Below, piece after piece: positions 1-11,074 of a stretch of DNA of 64,000 nt. The notes beneath the pieces were generated by a model. It did not search any database and was not told where the DNA came from. It saw nothing but the letters and a program-made list of their open reading frames with translations. Origin of the DNA: Cristatella mucedo. Taxonomy: Eukaryota; Bryozoa; Phylactolaemata; Cristatellidae. Position 1 is the first letter of the stretch. Each line of letters starts with the position of its first letter. The translations under genes were made by a program, and so were the position numbers. The stretch covers positions 2,336,001 through 2,400,000 of the forward strand of contig WPIO01000059.1 in assembly GCA_009760855.2 (NCBI GenBank), in the 5' to 3' direction.

Positions 1-20
1 TTTGACACGCAGCAGCGAGA

Positions 21-181
21 ATGAGCTCGCACACCAAACCTGCAGGGGCACCGCAGTACTGGAGCATGGAGCAGGGTGCACAACCAGTGCAGCAGCAACC
101 AACAGATCTGGGCATCTACTCGAGGCACACTGACCCAGACGACTTCCAAAAACCGCTTGAAAAATGCTGTAAACTCGATTA
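21..181 (+). CDS. Small coding-like ORF, possible terminal exon on the opposite strand
   Basis: A 53-codon open frame (MSSHTKPAGAPQYWS... ending EKCCKLD, TAA) contains a candidate acceptor at 43-44 (CCTGCAG). Its composition (QPVQQQPTDLGIYSRHTDPD) looks protein-like, but I recognise no family. It lies in what should be DDX42 intron on the opposite strand, so it may be the last exon of a plus-strand gene entering from the left, or chance. Confidence 0.22.
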
Positions 182-720
182 ATTGTTTGACAGGCCGCTG
201 GAAAGATTCTGCGGCAATTAACAACTACAGATTTCAAGCCTGCTGCGCCCATTGATCAGCTGAGCAGACCCAGGCGATTGTAGCCCAAGCATGAATGTCA
301 AGCGCTGCAGTGCAGTGCAAGAACACCTAGCGCTGCTGGCCAAGCATCGATGCCTTGCATAGATGCCATAGAGGGGCTCCCTGGGAGGGAAGGCGCTGCA
401 TGCCACTAAGTGCTGCTAGCCAACGGTTTTGCGTTGCACTGTAGCCTGCAGCAAGAGCCCATCGATAGTCGGCACTTGTCGTTACAACATCCATCCAAAC
501 CGTCCCAAACCAAGCCGGGGCAAGCAGGCAGCCGTGCAAAAGAAGCACTGATGTGAGCACAGGCAGATACATCCGGGCAGGCCTGGGGCTTCTAGGCAGA
601 TATCAGACTACTTTGGCACCACAAGTATCCGACCTGCACATGTTACAAGATATAGCAAGCTGACTACAGTAATGACACGAAAAGCAGGCCCGGTCAGGCT
701 AGAAACAGATGGTGACTCTG

Positions 721-775
721 TCTCTATCTTTCTCTCTCTCACTTTCCCTGTCTGTATGTCTGTCTCCCTTCTTCA

Positions 776-846
<71 letters not shown>

Positions 847-925
847 CCTCTCTCTCTCTCTCACCTCTGTCTCCCTCTGTCTCTCCCTCTGTCCCTCTCT
901 CACTCTCCCTCCCCCTCTCTCCACA
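721..925. repeat. CT/GA microsatellite
   Basis: Imperfect CT repeats with a pure core at about 789-841. It lies directly against the DDX42 exon 3 donor. The open frames through it are artefacts of the 2 bp repeat. Confidence 0.95.
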
Positions 926-926
926 C

Positions 927-1116
927 CTGTATGCCGGCCATGAAGGCATCGAGAGGGTCTTCGTCATCCGACTGCTCCGCCACCGCCGCCGCTGCTGCTG
1001 CTGCTGCAGCTGGACGCCTGGCGGCAGCTGGCGGACTGTCAGGGCCGGGCTGGTACTCGAGGCCGCTGTCGCCCTCAGCTGCAGCTGCTGCGGACTCCTC
1101 ATCCTGCTCGAAATAG
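927..1116 (-). CDS. DDX42: DDX42-like exon 3 with DPLDAFM motif
   Basis: It follows acceptor CTTGTTTGCAG. It encodes YFEQDEES, an acidic and Pro stretch, nine consecutive alanines, then EQSDDEDPLDAFMAGIQ, and ends at donor GTGTGG. The donor is followed at once by a roughly 200 nt GA-rich tract in the transcript sense. Confidence 0.85.
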
Positions 1117-1892
1117 CTGCAAACAAGATAGAAGACAATTTGATAGCTTTGTGCTAGCTAGAAACTTGAGCTCCCAGAAACTGCAATGCTACGTACAATG
1201 CATACAACTGCACCCCACAGACACTACAAATGCACCACACAGACACCAATTTCCAAAGGTGCATGCACACACACACCGGGCACACAGCTACGTGTCTGCA
1301 ATGGAACCCCCACATGCAGAGCAACTTTCACTCAGAGCCTCGATTCTCCGGTTCCTAAAGATACCACGTGTCTCGAACAGTGCCGTGACAGATCATTTTC
1401 GAACACGGCAGTACAACAAGCAAGAAGCAATTGACTAGAAGCATAAGGATCGTGCTTCCAGCAAGTAAATTCGAGACGACTCAAGGACAAAAAAGCTGTA
1501 TCGATGCCGCTCGAATAGCATGCACTCACGACGATCTATCGATCGTCGACAAGCAGCAGCAGCAGCAGCAGATTCTTGATACATACTCGTCTTCGTCTCG
1601 GTACTTCTTTTTCCCGATGTGAGACGTAAAGTTCCTTGTAGATGGTTGAGGGACGCTGGCAACGGATGAAGCTGCAAAAGAACACGTGTATATATGCACG
1701 ATCGCTGCGGGCTGCATCACTAATGCGACTCGCCCCCCCCCCCCCCGATGCACGACCGGCTAGGATCCAGTTTTAGTAGCTGATTGGCACACCTGCATGT
1801 ACGAAAGCGGTCCCAGGGAAAGAGAATCCAGGAGTCTCTAAGGCTTTCTTGTTCGGAGGAGGGCCGAGAAACTTCTTCCGCGAGCTCGACAT
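927..1892 (-). CDS. DDX42: DDX42-like DEAD-box RNA helicase, N-terminal part (exons 1-3)
   Basis: DDX42 is a nuclear DEAD-box ATPase associated with the SF3b/U2 snRNP. Three minus-strand exons join in phase: 1892-1793 (ATG, ends phase 1), 1671-1587 (ends phase 2) and 1116-927 (ends phase 0), giving 125 residues. The start MSSSRKKFLGPPPNKK is followed by a Gly/Phe/Pro stretch, then IGKKKYRDEDYFEQDEE (family: KIGSKR..DEENAYFEDEEE), a poly-Ala stretch and DDEDPLDAFMAGIQ (family: DDDPLEAFMAEVE). DDX46 also has a DPLDAFM motif, but its long RS-rich N-terminus does not fit this short lead. The DEAD-box core is absent because later exons lie left of position 1. All splice sites are GT-AG. I am confident in family and exon structure, less so in the poly-Ala length being constant. 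Confidence 0.82.
1587..1671 (-). CDS. DDX42: DDX42-like exon 2
   Basis: It follows a strong pyrimidine-rich acceptor (TTCTTTTGCAG) and ends at a consensus donor GTATGT. It encodes 27 whole codons ending IGKKKYRDED. Phase 1 in and phase 2 out match both neighbours. Confidence 0.8.
1733..1746. repeat. Poly-C run
   Basis: Fourteen consecutive C bases inside the first intron of the DDX42-like gene. Confidence 0.95.
1793..1892 (-). CDS. DDX42: DDX42-like exon 1 (start codon exon)
   Basis: The ATG is at 1892-1890. The exon encodes 33 codons plus one base and ends at donor GTGTGC. It is read as the start because the ATG is in frame, the encoded peptide is Lys/Gly/Pro/Phe-rich as in the family N-terminus, and phase 1 matches the next acceptor. 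Confidence 0.75.
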
Positions 1893-2817
1893 CAACGACG
1901 ATGATAGTTTTAAGGGCTGCAAAATCCAGAATAACTTCGTCAGCGGCACGGCACAAAAATTGGAGCTACTGATGAAGCAAGCTAAACCTTTTTTACTATA
2001 AGCGCATTAAAAAGGCCAATCGTGATATTACTAATAATAGCAATAACACGCCGTTTGTATAGCACCCAAGGAGAACTTTAATCTCCATCCAAGCCCTGTA
2101 CAGCTCGCCGCGCAAGAGAGAATCAATTACCATTAGCTACATGCACGGTATCAATCGAGCCAAAGCAAGCGGGTATCATGCCTCGACCAGCATGCTAATG
2201 CAAAGTGAAGAAACTCATGGGCAACGTTTAGCAAGACCTCTGGCTACTAACATGAACTGGATAATGTACAGGTAAGCGCGGAAAGCACACTGGAGCAAAT
2301 AAGACGTGTTCAGTGGGGTGAATGGAAGGAAATCAGGCCGGATATTGGCACGATAGCATACCGCTTAAAAAATGCTCATATGATTTTGGGCTGAATCCAA
2401 GACAAACCAGGGCTAGCCTTGGTCAGCGTCTTGCGAGTGCACTAATTCCAGACAACTGAGATTGATAACACTATTTAGAGCTACACGGCGAAATACCGGG
2501 AGATGTGCAGCGGCAATACTCCTCAGCACTTTATATGTGGTGCGAAAGTAAGCTAGCATTTGTATTCCTCTCATCAGTTAAAGAGCTAAATATAATAAAT
2601 GATTTATTAACTTGCTTTTAGACCATCGGAATAGCTCTAGGTTTTCTTCTGTAGGCGATTTTACCGAGACTTCCTGAATTTGGATTCTGGTCTTCTTGGC
2701 GCCGGTTGGCGTAGTTCTAACAGCTATGATGAAATGCGCATGAACCTCCCTCATTGGCCAGCCTCGGTTCCGCCCCTATCCGTAAACATTTACGGTCCTC
2801 CGAGAAGACACGATAAT
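1893..2817. other. Upstream of the DDX42-like gene; little recognisable
   Basis: It should hold the promoter and 5' UTR of the DDX42-like gene. I see no clear core promoter. Around 2033-2105 there is a weak relic resembling a LINE 3' tail in minus orientation (TAATAATAGCAATAACACG followed by a short inverted-repeat-like stretch). Nothing else is recognised. Confidence 0.5.
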
Positions 2818-3256
2818 GCAATGTAATGTAATGTGTCTCCGTCAGTAACTCCACAAAGTCATAAAGACCATGTGGGTGTTACGCAGGAGAGTTTTGTATA
2901 GCGCACTCACAGCCCAAGCGGCTTTCGGTACGCATTCGGTAGCCAACAGACTTCGTCTCACGCAACAAAGAGAAAGTGGGAAGCATAGCAGAGTCAGGAG
3001 AGTAGTTGAGGTAGTGAGTAGCATAGAAGTAGCAGTTCAGGACCGCTGAAAAAGATGTGCCATATTCGGCAGTTGGAGAGTAGCTTTCGTTCCGTAAGAA
3101 TTGTGGAAGCGAGTTCCACAGTCTAGGACCTGCACAGATAAAGCTTCTGCCTTTAAGCGGAGGAATGGGACAGCTAATTTATTGTCCACACAGGACCTGA
3201 GGGCGCGAACAGGCTGAAACTGATGCAGCAGTTCAGCTATACACGATGTTTCTCGC
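2818..3256 (-). mobile_element. LINE-B 3' end, 5'-truncated
   Basis: On the minus strand this matches the LINE-B copies at 36.3-36.8 kb and 55.5-56.1 kb: the RT C-terminal region (ELLHQFQPVRALRSCVDNKLAV), the GTGAGACGAAG 3' UTR and a terminal ATTAC-type tail (positions 2818-2832). It is truncated at its 5' end near 3256. Confidence 0.8.
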
Positions 3257-3479
3257 AAGCGTTCTTTCGCGGTTCCCTACGTGTGCTGCTTCCGCGAGTC
3301 AAAACTGAGATAGAATGGCGCGTATAAGCTAGGTTTGAATAAGTCTACCTCTTCACCCAGAAGGTTTCTCTGCTTCTAATGCTAGATTTATTCTAACTCG
3401 TTCGGCAAATAGGCATTACAGCGATTCGCAGCGCCGCTCGCGATGCAGAGGATGAGACTTGTGCCACTAATGGCGTAAC

Positions 3480-4040
3480 TTTACGTATGCACTGTATATA
3501 CCGTATGCGTCTCTTTCTGTAATTCCACAAAGCCACAAAGAAGGAGTGGTTGTAACGTCGGAGAATGCTCAGTGGCGTACTGAAACCATGACCGGCTGTC
3601 GGTGCACATCGCCAGCCAGCAGACTTTAAGCTCGCGCGAAGCAGATTGAAAGCGAGACGCGTGACTGAGTAGCTTGACTGAGTAGCAGCTACAGACGGCT
3701 GGGAAAGATGCGCCGCCGGCATCAGGAGAGAAGATTTCCTAGTATAAGGATTGTGGCGGTCAGTTTCCGAAGGACGCGCAGAGCGTGAGCTCCTGTCTCA
3801 AGGGTTGGACTTTGGAGGAAGGCGTAGAACAGCTAGTGCAATGTCCGTTGAAGGACCGAGGGTGAGAGGCCGGGTGCGATAACTCTGAAACTGGTGCAGC
3901 ACTTCGGCTAGGCACGAAGGAAGTAGGCCGTGAAGGCCGGCCTTGTGGATCAGAGTGAGAACTTTCGCTTTGTATCTGTCGATCGATCGGAATCCATAGC
4001 AGCTGCTTCAGCAAAGATGACACGTGGCTGGGCATCTCGG
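3480..4040 (-). mobile_element. Older, diverged LINE-B 3' fragment
   Basis: It aligns by eye with the adjacent LINE-B 3' end (GTAATTCCACAAAGCCACAAAG; CACGTGTCATCTTTGCTGAAG in reverse) but has many substitutions and small indels. It lies head to tail with the younger copy at 2818-3256. Confidence 0.6.
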
Positions 4041-4206
4041 ATTTCATCGCCAGCTGCAAATGCTTGAAATTCACCATACCACACAGCAAGGTTTGGCCAC
4101 TTGAAATGATATTGGAGGGAAATTTTCTAATGAAAGAGCACTTCCCGCAGAAGCAGCATCACCAAGCGCATGCATTAACATGATCCTCATCATCAGCTGC
4201 ACCAAA

Positions 4207-4209
<3 letters not shown>

Positions 4210-4257
<48 letters not shown>
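4210..4257. repeat. TA microsatellite
   Basis: About 24 uninterrupted TA dinucleotides. Confidence 0.97.
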
Positions 4258-4259
<2 letters not shown>

Positions 4260-4737
4260 ACAAGTATCACACGGGGCACGGCGTAAGGACGGGGTTTCGG
4301 TGAACTGCGTTTTTGGGACAGCCGGACTCACTCGCACTTAAAATTATATAGGTTGATAAAGAATAAAAAATGACTTTCCGGGCAGCGGTCAATGTGAAAG
4401 ACCACCCGCTCTACGCGTGGAATGGTCGACCGGATGTCGAATGAGCTAGCTAGCATTCAGTTGATAAAAAAGGCAATTTATTCCCTAGTTACAGACGCCT
4501 AGGCGGTCCGGAGGCTGATACTTGCATAGGCCAGCCAACTAGAGCTCTGTTTCCGAAGGTTATTTACTTCCAGTTGAGGTGCATGAACCCAATGCATGTT
4601 AAAATTACGAATGCCCGTATATAAAGTAGGAATGGAATTGAATTCCTTGAATTCCTCCGATACTCATTTGCCTAAGTTGGGCCTCTCCAATCCGGGGTTT
4701 GGACGGTAGGTTACGACCATTTGTATTGTATTATATT
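4258..4737. other. No gene recognised
   Basis: No coding signal or repeat was recognised on either strand. Confidence 0.4.
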
Positions 4738-4905
4738 AGCCGATTTAGCAGCCTCATACGTATAGTGGCAGACTAGCGGCAATCGCCATCGCATCCTGCA
4801 GTTGTTAGTAAGGGGTCTCCAACTGCAGAATTTGAACCCGCGACCTCGTTTTGAAAAGCAAGCACCCTCACAGGCTGTCACGGCCCTTGCTTACCAGGCT
4901 GAGGG
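4738..4905 (-). mobile_element. tRNA-derived SINE-1 copy (diverged)
   Basis: It shares with the copies at 8.7, 23.4 and 46.9 kb the order GATTTAGCAGCC, a CGG...GCAATA stretch, a B-box complement (GAATTTGAACCCGC) and an A-box complement near the right end. It is read in minus orientation and is the most diverged of the four. Confidence 0.6.
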
Positions 4906-4917
4906 TTGACCTTTGGG

Positions 4918-5072
4918 TCTTGCATGTCGCGCCTAACCGCGTTATTCATGTTGTTTACCAAGCATGATATTACTCACCATTCAATCACGTCTTCCTTTAC
5001 AGGAAATGTAAAGTGCCTAGAAAGAGATTGACTTGTCTGAGGGCACTTTATCCAGTGTATCATTATTTTTGT
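4918..5072 (+). mobile_element. LINE-A 3' UTR and hairpin tail
   Basis: It contains the LINE-A terminal sequence: AAGCATGATATTACTCACCA, then GTAAAGTGCCTAGAAAGAGA, the complementary GGGCACTTTA and an AT-rich end. No coding part remains. Confidence 0.75.
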
Positions 5073-6981
5073 TGTTCTTGTTCATTATTTAGTGAATTAT
5101 ACGCTGACACCAGAGCTCCGAGTAATGGTCTGATATCCACTATAGTGCTGAAAGTTGTTATTTACTAAGTTCACTCGCTGGAGAAAATAGTAGGCCTTAC
5201 ATTCACCGCAGCTCATATTGGGCGAGGTCAAAGGACTACTTCCTGTGTCACAGGTAAACGTTGTTCTTGTTATATGTGAATTGTCAAAACTTCGGATTGC
5301 ATTTCTAGCGTTCGAGCGCTTTTTTGAAATGTATATAGCAAAAAACGGAATTATTGGTCACTTCTCCGAACAATTCGGCTTTCGTCAATCATGTGCAGGG
5401 CTACGCCATTCGAAAGCACACCAATTTCTGTCCGCTTCTCAAAGCTTCTCTAGCTTTTCTTAAGTCTCTGTTTCTTCTTTTGCTGGACGCCGCAAACACT
5501 CCTTCGCGAAACTCTGGCAAATTGCACATAGTACCAAGACTGTCATAGGAAGCAATGTAGTAGAAGATTCCCATCCAGTCTGAGATGACTGCGAAAATCT
5601 GTACATATTCAGTTTCAGAGCACGTTCTAAATCTCAGGTGTCCGACAGGGTGTTACTAAAGACTGGCCGGGCTACGCCACGGAGGCCGAGTCGGAGTTGT
5701 TATATAGGGTGCCAGACCAGCAAGATTTTCACTACATGGAAAGACTCGCAGATAATGAAAACTTATAGCAGTAAATCATAGTTTTATTCCACATGAACTC
5801 GGCGGTTGCTAATAAACAATAATTCTTCGAGACTCGCGAGGGGAGTAAGTGGGTGTGGCATTCACAGCTTGCTTTCTCTTCAGATCACTAAAAATTCGAA
5901 CATAGGAAATAGGAAAATAAGTCAAAGAATGTATGATTTGATATAAATATAAACTATCATGAACCAGCGAAACTCTCTGAGATGGCACATATATGTCCAC
6001 AAAGATAGAGCCAAGGAGTCCCGCCCCCCGCACCCACCCACCGGCGATTATGACGGTTCTCAAGATACAAAGCAGCTATACGAAAAAGTTTTAGAATACA
6101 GAACTATCGTATTTAAACCAATAAATTGCTATACACAATATTTGACTACCTCGGATTCGAGCATAGTGCCAGCATCTGATCGTGAATCACAGCTAGAACC
6201 TGGCATAGCAGCCGCCATATTACATTTTGACTGCAATCCACAGCTATCGCTTCGTACCTATATCTCGCTTATTATTGAAATTTCCCTGTATATATACCTC
6301 TAGAAATAATATTGTTTAAGTTTTAAAAGTTCGAGAATTCTCTTGATTTTTTTTAATCTTAAGCACAATTCGTTTTCGTTCAGCACCGCTGACTCCCAAT
6401 GCTATGGCTTCCCCAGCCGGTAGTGCCGCCTGCGGCGGTGTACCTGCACATTTGGACCCCTCGTGGTCCGACGTTGGAACGCGAGCTACTAGCAACACGA
6501 TTATATGGTGGGTTTCCAAATACGCGTTAGCGCAAGGATACTCGGACGTTCTCGACGGTGCGTACTGCCTGTCTTACCCGACGCTATTTTCGCGGGCTCA
6601 GCCTGTGGCCGAGCGCGCCAATTTCGCCGCTTGTGTGGCTCGTTCGCGCTCTATGCTATGCTATGGGTGCGCCAGCGTAGCCTTTAACGCACTCACTGCC
6701 GCAGTCAGGCTGTGTCGCCCGGCTAACGAGTCAGTAGCTTTTACGATCACAGCCAGTGCATCGACCCGAGTAGCCGAAATGCCGCACCCACTCTGTCGTT
6801 CGCCAATTGTCCGGCTGCTGCGCTCGAGATGCTGCCCTCGCAGCCTCTGACAGAGAACCTCCTGGTGCGAACCTCTTGGTCGATGCTCGATAGGGCCTAC
6901 TTCTTAGATTAGTGCTCTCAATGCGAGCTCACGAAGGTGGAGCCCTTGTATCCACACTTGGTGAGGTCGGCTAGGTGTAAG
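5073..6981. other. No gene recognised
   Basis: Several medium open frames exist, the longest at 6404-6850 (148 codons, Ala/Ser/Arg/Cys-rich). None shows a family motif or supporting splice signals. AT-rich with short repeats. Confidence 0.4.
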
Positions 6982-7034
6982 ACAGTGCTTCTACCTATCC
7001 ATGCCCCCTGGGCCTGGATAGGTAGAAGCACTGT
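6982..7034. repeat. Perfect 20 bp inverted repeat (hairpin)
   Basis: The left arm 6982-7001 (ACAGTGCTTCTACCTATCCA) is exactly complementary to 7015-7034, with a 13 nt loop TGCCCCCTGGGCC. CTGGGC repeats follow. It could fold as an RNA hairpin if transcribed, or be the relic of a small inverted duplication. Confidence 0.85.
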
Positions 7035-8239
7035 GCCTGGGCCTGGGCCTAGATAAGCGACAAACTCTGATTGAGCTAGCCGTCCGTCACCCCTGATTAT
7101 CGCCGGATTATTTATTTATTTATTATTTTCTGTCCCGATTCGGCTGTTGCGATTCGTAAGTACGAAAAATAGGTAAGTACGAAAAATAGGTGTGATAGTA
7201 TGCACGATCGTGCCGACGCTATGCGCTCCCTCCTCCTCCTCCTCCTCGCGCCCTCACTCCTCACTCCTGTCCCGTCACGTATCTCTCCCTAAGACTGTCT
7301 GTCTAACAGCATGCTTGCTGTGCAAGCATGCCCAGCTCATGGTCACGGACCTAACACTATAGTCCAAAGAGATTGCGACTTGGCTGCCGAACCATAAGCC
7401 GTTGTTGTCCTATCCCAATTCCACAATTCCACGACCCAGATTATGCGTTCGATTTATGAAGCTGCAAGCACGCTATAAGTCGCCAAAGCTCTGCTACCGA
7501 AACATAGAAATTATGCAGTTGAATCAGTTGACCTTCACTTTTATGTGAGCATTGGCATTATAGCATTCTAGAAGGCTGTCAGAAGGGCTGGATCTATTTA
7601 AGCCAGCACGACTATGTTCAAGCAGTATCAAGCTGCTTGAAGGAGATGGTAAAGTGAGGGAGATTGGGATCTTGTAGCATCACATGATGTAGGAGCCTAT
7701 AGTTGATTGCTTGTTAAGCTAAGGAATGCAGGTCATAGAATCAATTAATGTACATTTGTTTAAACCTTCAGGATCAAGAAAGGGTTATGGATAGAATAGA
7801 TAAGACGCCACATTGAGCGGAGGTATTCTAAGACGTCATTGATGAGGTAAGGCTGCCCAAAGATTGCTTTCCTAAGAATTCTAGTCATTAACTTTCAGCA
7901 AGCTGCTGTGCTCAGAGGAAATATGCTGCCTATAATCAATCCTCCACTGCTTCCAGGAAGCCTACTTAGCATGTGCATGTAATCATTATTGCCTGTATAA
8001 CATATTACCCTCGAGTATTTTATATATTTGTTATACTAAATAACTTAGCTAACAGGAGTGGGTGCTCCATGGTTTGTAGTCACTTCCAGCCTGCATGTGG
8101 GAACGAGTGACTTTCACTCGTGCATAATTACAAAGTGATTTATGCCCCCACATATTGGCATACAATCTTAAAGAAGACTTTTGCTTAGGAAACAGTAGGG
8201 TTTATGGTGGGGTAGACCAGAGCTCATTCTTGGCTGTAG
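7035..8239. other. No gene recognised
   Basis: A 17 bp direct duplication (GTAAGTACGAAAAATAG) lies at about 7157-7191, and short TTTA and CTC repeats occur. No coding signal is recognised. Confidence 0.4.
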
Positions 8240-8340
8240 CAGTTAAGCGTAGTTTCCTTTGCAGCAAATGTAAAGCGCCTAGAAAGAGATTGAGTTATCT
8301 GAGGGCGCTTTATCAGGTGTATTATTATTATTATTATTAG
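8240..8340 (+). mobile_element. LINE-A tail-only fragment
   Basis: TTGCAGCAAATGTAAAGCGC, a loop, then GGGCGCTTTATC and TTA repeats. It holds only the last 100 bp of the element, as expected of extreme 5' truncation or a tail-borrowing SINE. Confidence 0.8.
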
Positions 8341-8644
8341 CATCACCAGTGATCACTGGTTATGCCGAAAAATTCTCGCATCGCTTGTGTGGTTTGCTTA
8401 GTGTGCCTAAGGATTGTGATTCTATTGCCTGTGCCTAACTAAATCTAGTCCTCTCAAGGCCATTCGTTCTGAGTAGTTGTATTCTCACAATGGTTCGGCA
8501 AGCCTTCTATGAGCTAGAGAGCTGTTATACTGGCAGCTGTGCAACAGCTTCATACCATCGCTGGTTTCCAGTTGGCAATCCATCCCAGTGGGCGCTCTGC
8601 ATACCGTAGCACGGGCAACCAGCGAGCTCGTGATCACGTGACAA

Positions 8645-8805
8645 GCACTCGATTCAACCGCCTCATTTGTATAGCGGTAGATGAGCATTAGCGGCTATCA
8701 TCACCACTAGCAGTTGGCTATAAAGGATCACGAACTGCATGATTCGAACCCACTGCCTCGATCGTGAAGAGCGGCCACTTTACCTCGTGGGCTATCACGG
8801 CTCTA
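8645..8805 (-). mobile_element. tRNA-derived SINE-1 copy
   Basis: In minus sense it has an A-box-like segment, then GGGTTCGAATCATGC (a near-perfect RNA polymerase III B box), then the SINE-1 body (AAAGGATC... in plus). Same layout as the copies at 4.8, 23.4 and 46.9 kb. Confidence 0.75.
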
Positions 8806-9584
8806 CAAGGCCATGCGGCAAGCGGTCAGCAGCTCAGTGAGCCAGTGAGCGCATGCATGCCTTCACGTAACTGCATCAGGATGTAACTCTGATCTGCAGA
8901 GCTTAGCATAGGCCGCGAGAGATTGCAATGGAATGCTGGTAAGATTGCTGGGACAGGAATGAGGGTGCATCACAGGTACGTGTCACATAAACCAAGGATC
9001 GACTGCCTAGTCCATCCTGCCTCACGATTCGTATTTCTGGTCTGCGTGAGACAAAATGGTTTCCCCTAGCAAGGTATCGTGCCGGTTTATGCGCACGGAT
9101 GCTTGGCTCACTCTTGCTGGTTCTGCCCATTCGCTGCCTTTCATTGACGGACTTCGCTGCCGGGGCATCACGGATGAGCACACTGCTTTCGTACAATACA
9201 CTAATACCTGCTTCCGTGTAGGAGCCGAAGGCAGCATCCGATTGCGAGTCCTTTGCCTCTGCTCTGCCTGTGCTAGCTATCAGTGGTCAAAAGCCGCACA
9301 TACAGGAGGACATTTTGGGCTACTGCTGCCGCTCCTTTCTATCGAGCAGTCGTCAGTGCGTGCGTGCTGCCCTACCGCCGGCTGCTCACCCAGCAGCGAA
9401 GCAGTATTCACATAACGTGTGTAACATGTCTGGACGGATATTTTCCTTTCGTGTGAGGCTATACATATGTATTATTATTATTACTATCGTAGTTGTTATT
9501 GTTATTATTATTGGCTCTTGTGGATTTTTGGCTTCACTTGAAATGTGGCCAGATCAGGTAGTGTCGTTTGAGATGTCCGAGAGA

Positions 9585-9586
<2 letters not shown>
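8806..9586. other. No gene recognised
   Basis: Open frames at 9056-9415 and neighbours lack family motifs. ATT-type short repeats lie at 9470-9510. Confidence 0.4.
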
Positions 9587-9681
<95 letters not shown>

Positions 9682-9740
9682 AGAGACGAGAGAGCAGAGA
9701 GAAAGAGAGAGAGCATAGTGATGGAGAGAGAGAGCATAGT

Positions 9741-9812
<72 letters not shown>
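9587..9812. repeat. GA microsatellite, compound
   Basis: Two long GA tracts (about 9587-9680 and 9745-9812) flank a duplicated spacer GCATAGTGATGGAGAGAGAG. Open frames here are artefacts. Confidence 0.95.
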
Positions 9813-9816
<4 letters not shown>

Positions 9817-10689
9817 TTCTTCAAGAAGCAAGGCGGTTTTAATAGACTGACATGGCCCAAGCAATGTTCCACTGCATGGCAAATGCAGCAATCAGGTGGT
9901 AAGTGAGAACATGTGGTGGACTGAGCAGCCTTACAGGAAGGAAACAAGAGAATGAGAGCTGGGGCAGGGTATGATTCGACAGAGTTGACAAACGACAAAG
10001 ACAGGTCAATGACGCGTGTGTACTGCTTGAAGCTGCCGGCTCTTTGGCATCAGCCTGTTCAGCAAACTACTAGTTAAAAGAACCGACTATGAAGGAGGGA
10101 AGGTTAAAGGACCGAGATGATTTGAGGAATTATTCACTAAATTTCCTCTGAGAGGGAAAAGGTACCGAAGAAGTCCTGGCAAGCATTTCCTAAGAGGTGC
10201 GACCGAGAGAAGAGTTGCCATGGTCTGTCTTATTGTCAGCAAAGTTAGCAGGCAGCCACTGGTTCGAGTTACGGCTGCTTGGCTGCAGACTGCGATGCAA
10301 GGTCGGCCACAGCTATTCCTGGCCATTCCATGTAGAAACTATCGACACCATGTTTGCCTCACTCGGGCAACCTTGACACTGTGTCAAAGTTGCTGCCCAT
10401 CAGAAGTGGTGGAAGCAGAGAATGCCCCCCCTGTTTGCTTTGGGCTAGCGATGCAGTCGCACCGTCGCCATGTGTAGAACCGTCGCCATGCGTAGAAATA
10501 CTTATAAATAAATAAGTATATAAAATGTTATAAAAATATTTGTATGGCATGGTCGATGTGCAAAGACAGCATCCGAACTACACGGCAGTTCAGGGTTGAC
10601 TGTGGCCTACACAAAGTGCTGTAGAAATATTTTTTTATAATCCATATTAATTAAAGCGAGAATGTCAAGCGGCAAGATGGCGCCCTCCT
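9813..10689. other. No gene recognised
   Basis: A duplicated CCGTCGCCATG(T/C)GTAGAA lies near 10460-10495 and an AT-rich stretch at 10497-10545. No coding signal is recognised. Confidence 0.4.
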
Positions 10690-10890
10690 GACCTCGGCTA
10701 GCGAATCAGAGCAGAGCGTTCCCACTGCTAGGTGACTATGTATCCCTATCAATTAAGCCAGAAAGTCCATTACTCGGCATGATGGCGCCCCGACCTTGGC
10801 TAGCGAATCAGAGCGAAGTGTTCCTGGTTCTAGGCGGAGCCAAGACGCTAGCCAATCGGAGCGAAGCGCTCCTGCTGTTGAGACATGTGC
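10690..10890. promoter_or_regulatory. Triplicated CCAAT-like / GATGGCGCC block
   Basis: Three copies of a GCTAGC(G/C)AATC(A/G)GAGC motif occur near 10700, 10799 and 10850. Two are preceded by AAGATGGCGCC or CATGATGGCGCC. The third copy contains a true CCAAT. The layout resembles a CCAAT-rich upstream region but no start site is visible; it may equally be a tandem duplication. Confidence 0.35.
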
Positions 10891-11074
10891 ACAGCACTCC
10901 CGGGTCTCAGCGAGACTCGAGTTCCTATTCGAGATAACGTCTGACTCGAGTTAAGAATTTCACTTACAGAGTACAGTTGCTTACGACTGCCTCAAAATAG
11001 CAAAATGGCATTCCTCCGAGTATCTTAACTGTCTTATCTTCCTGAGTATCTTAACACTCACCCAGTCGCCTGCT

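Noticed and set aside
6404-6850. 148-codon ORF
   Set aside because: Ala/Ser/Arg/Cys-rich, no domain, no splice or start context that stands out; left unannotated as a gene.
9270-9998. Arg-Glu and Ser-Leu repeat ORFs
   Set aside because: GA/CT microsatellite translation.
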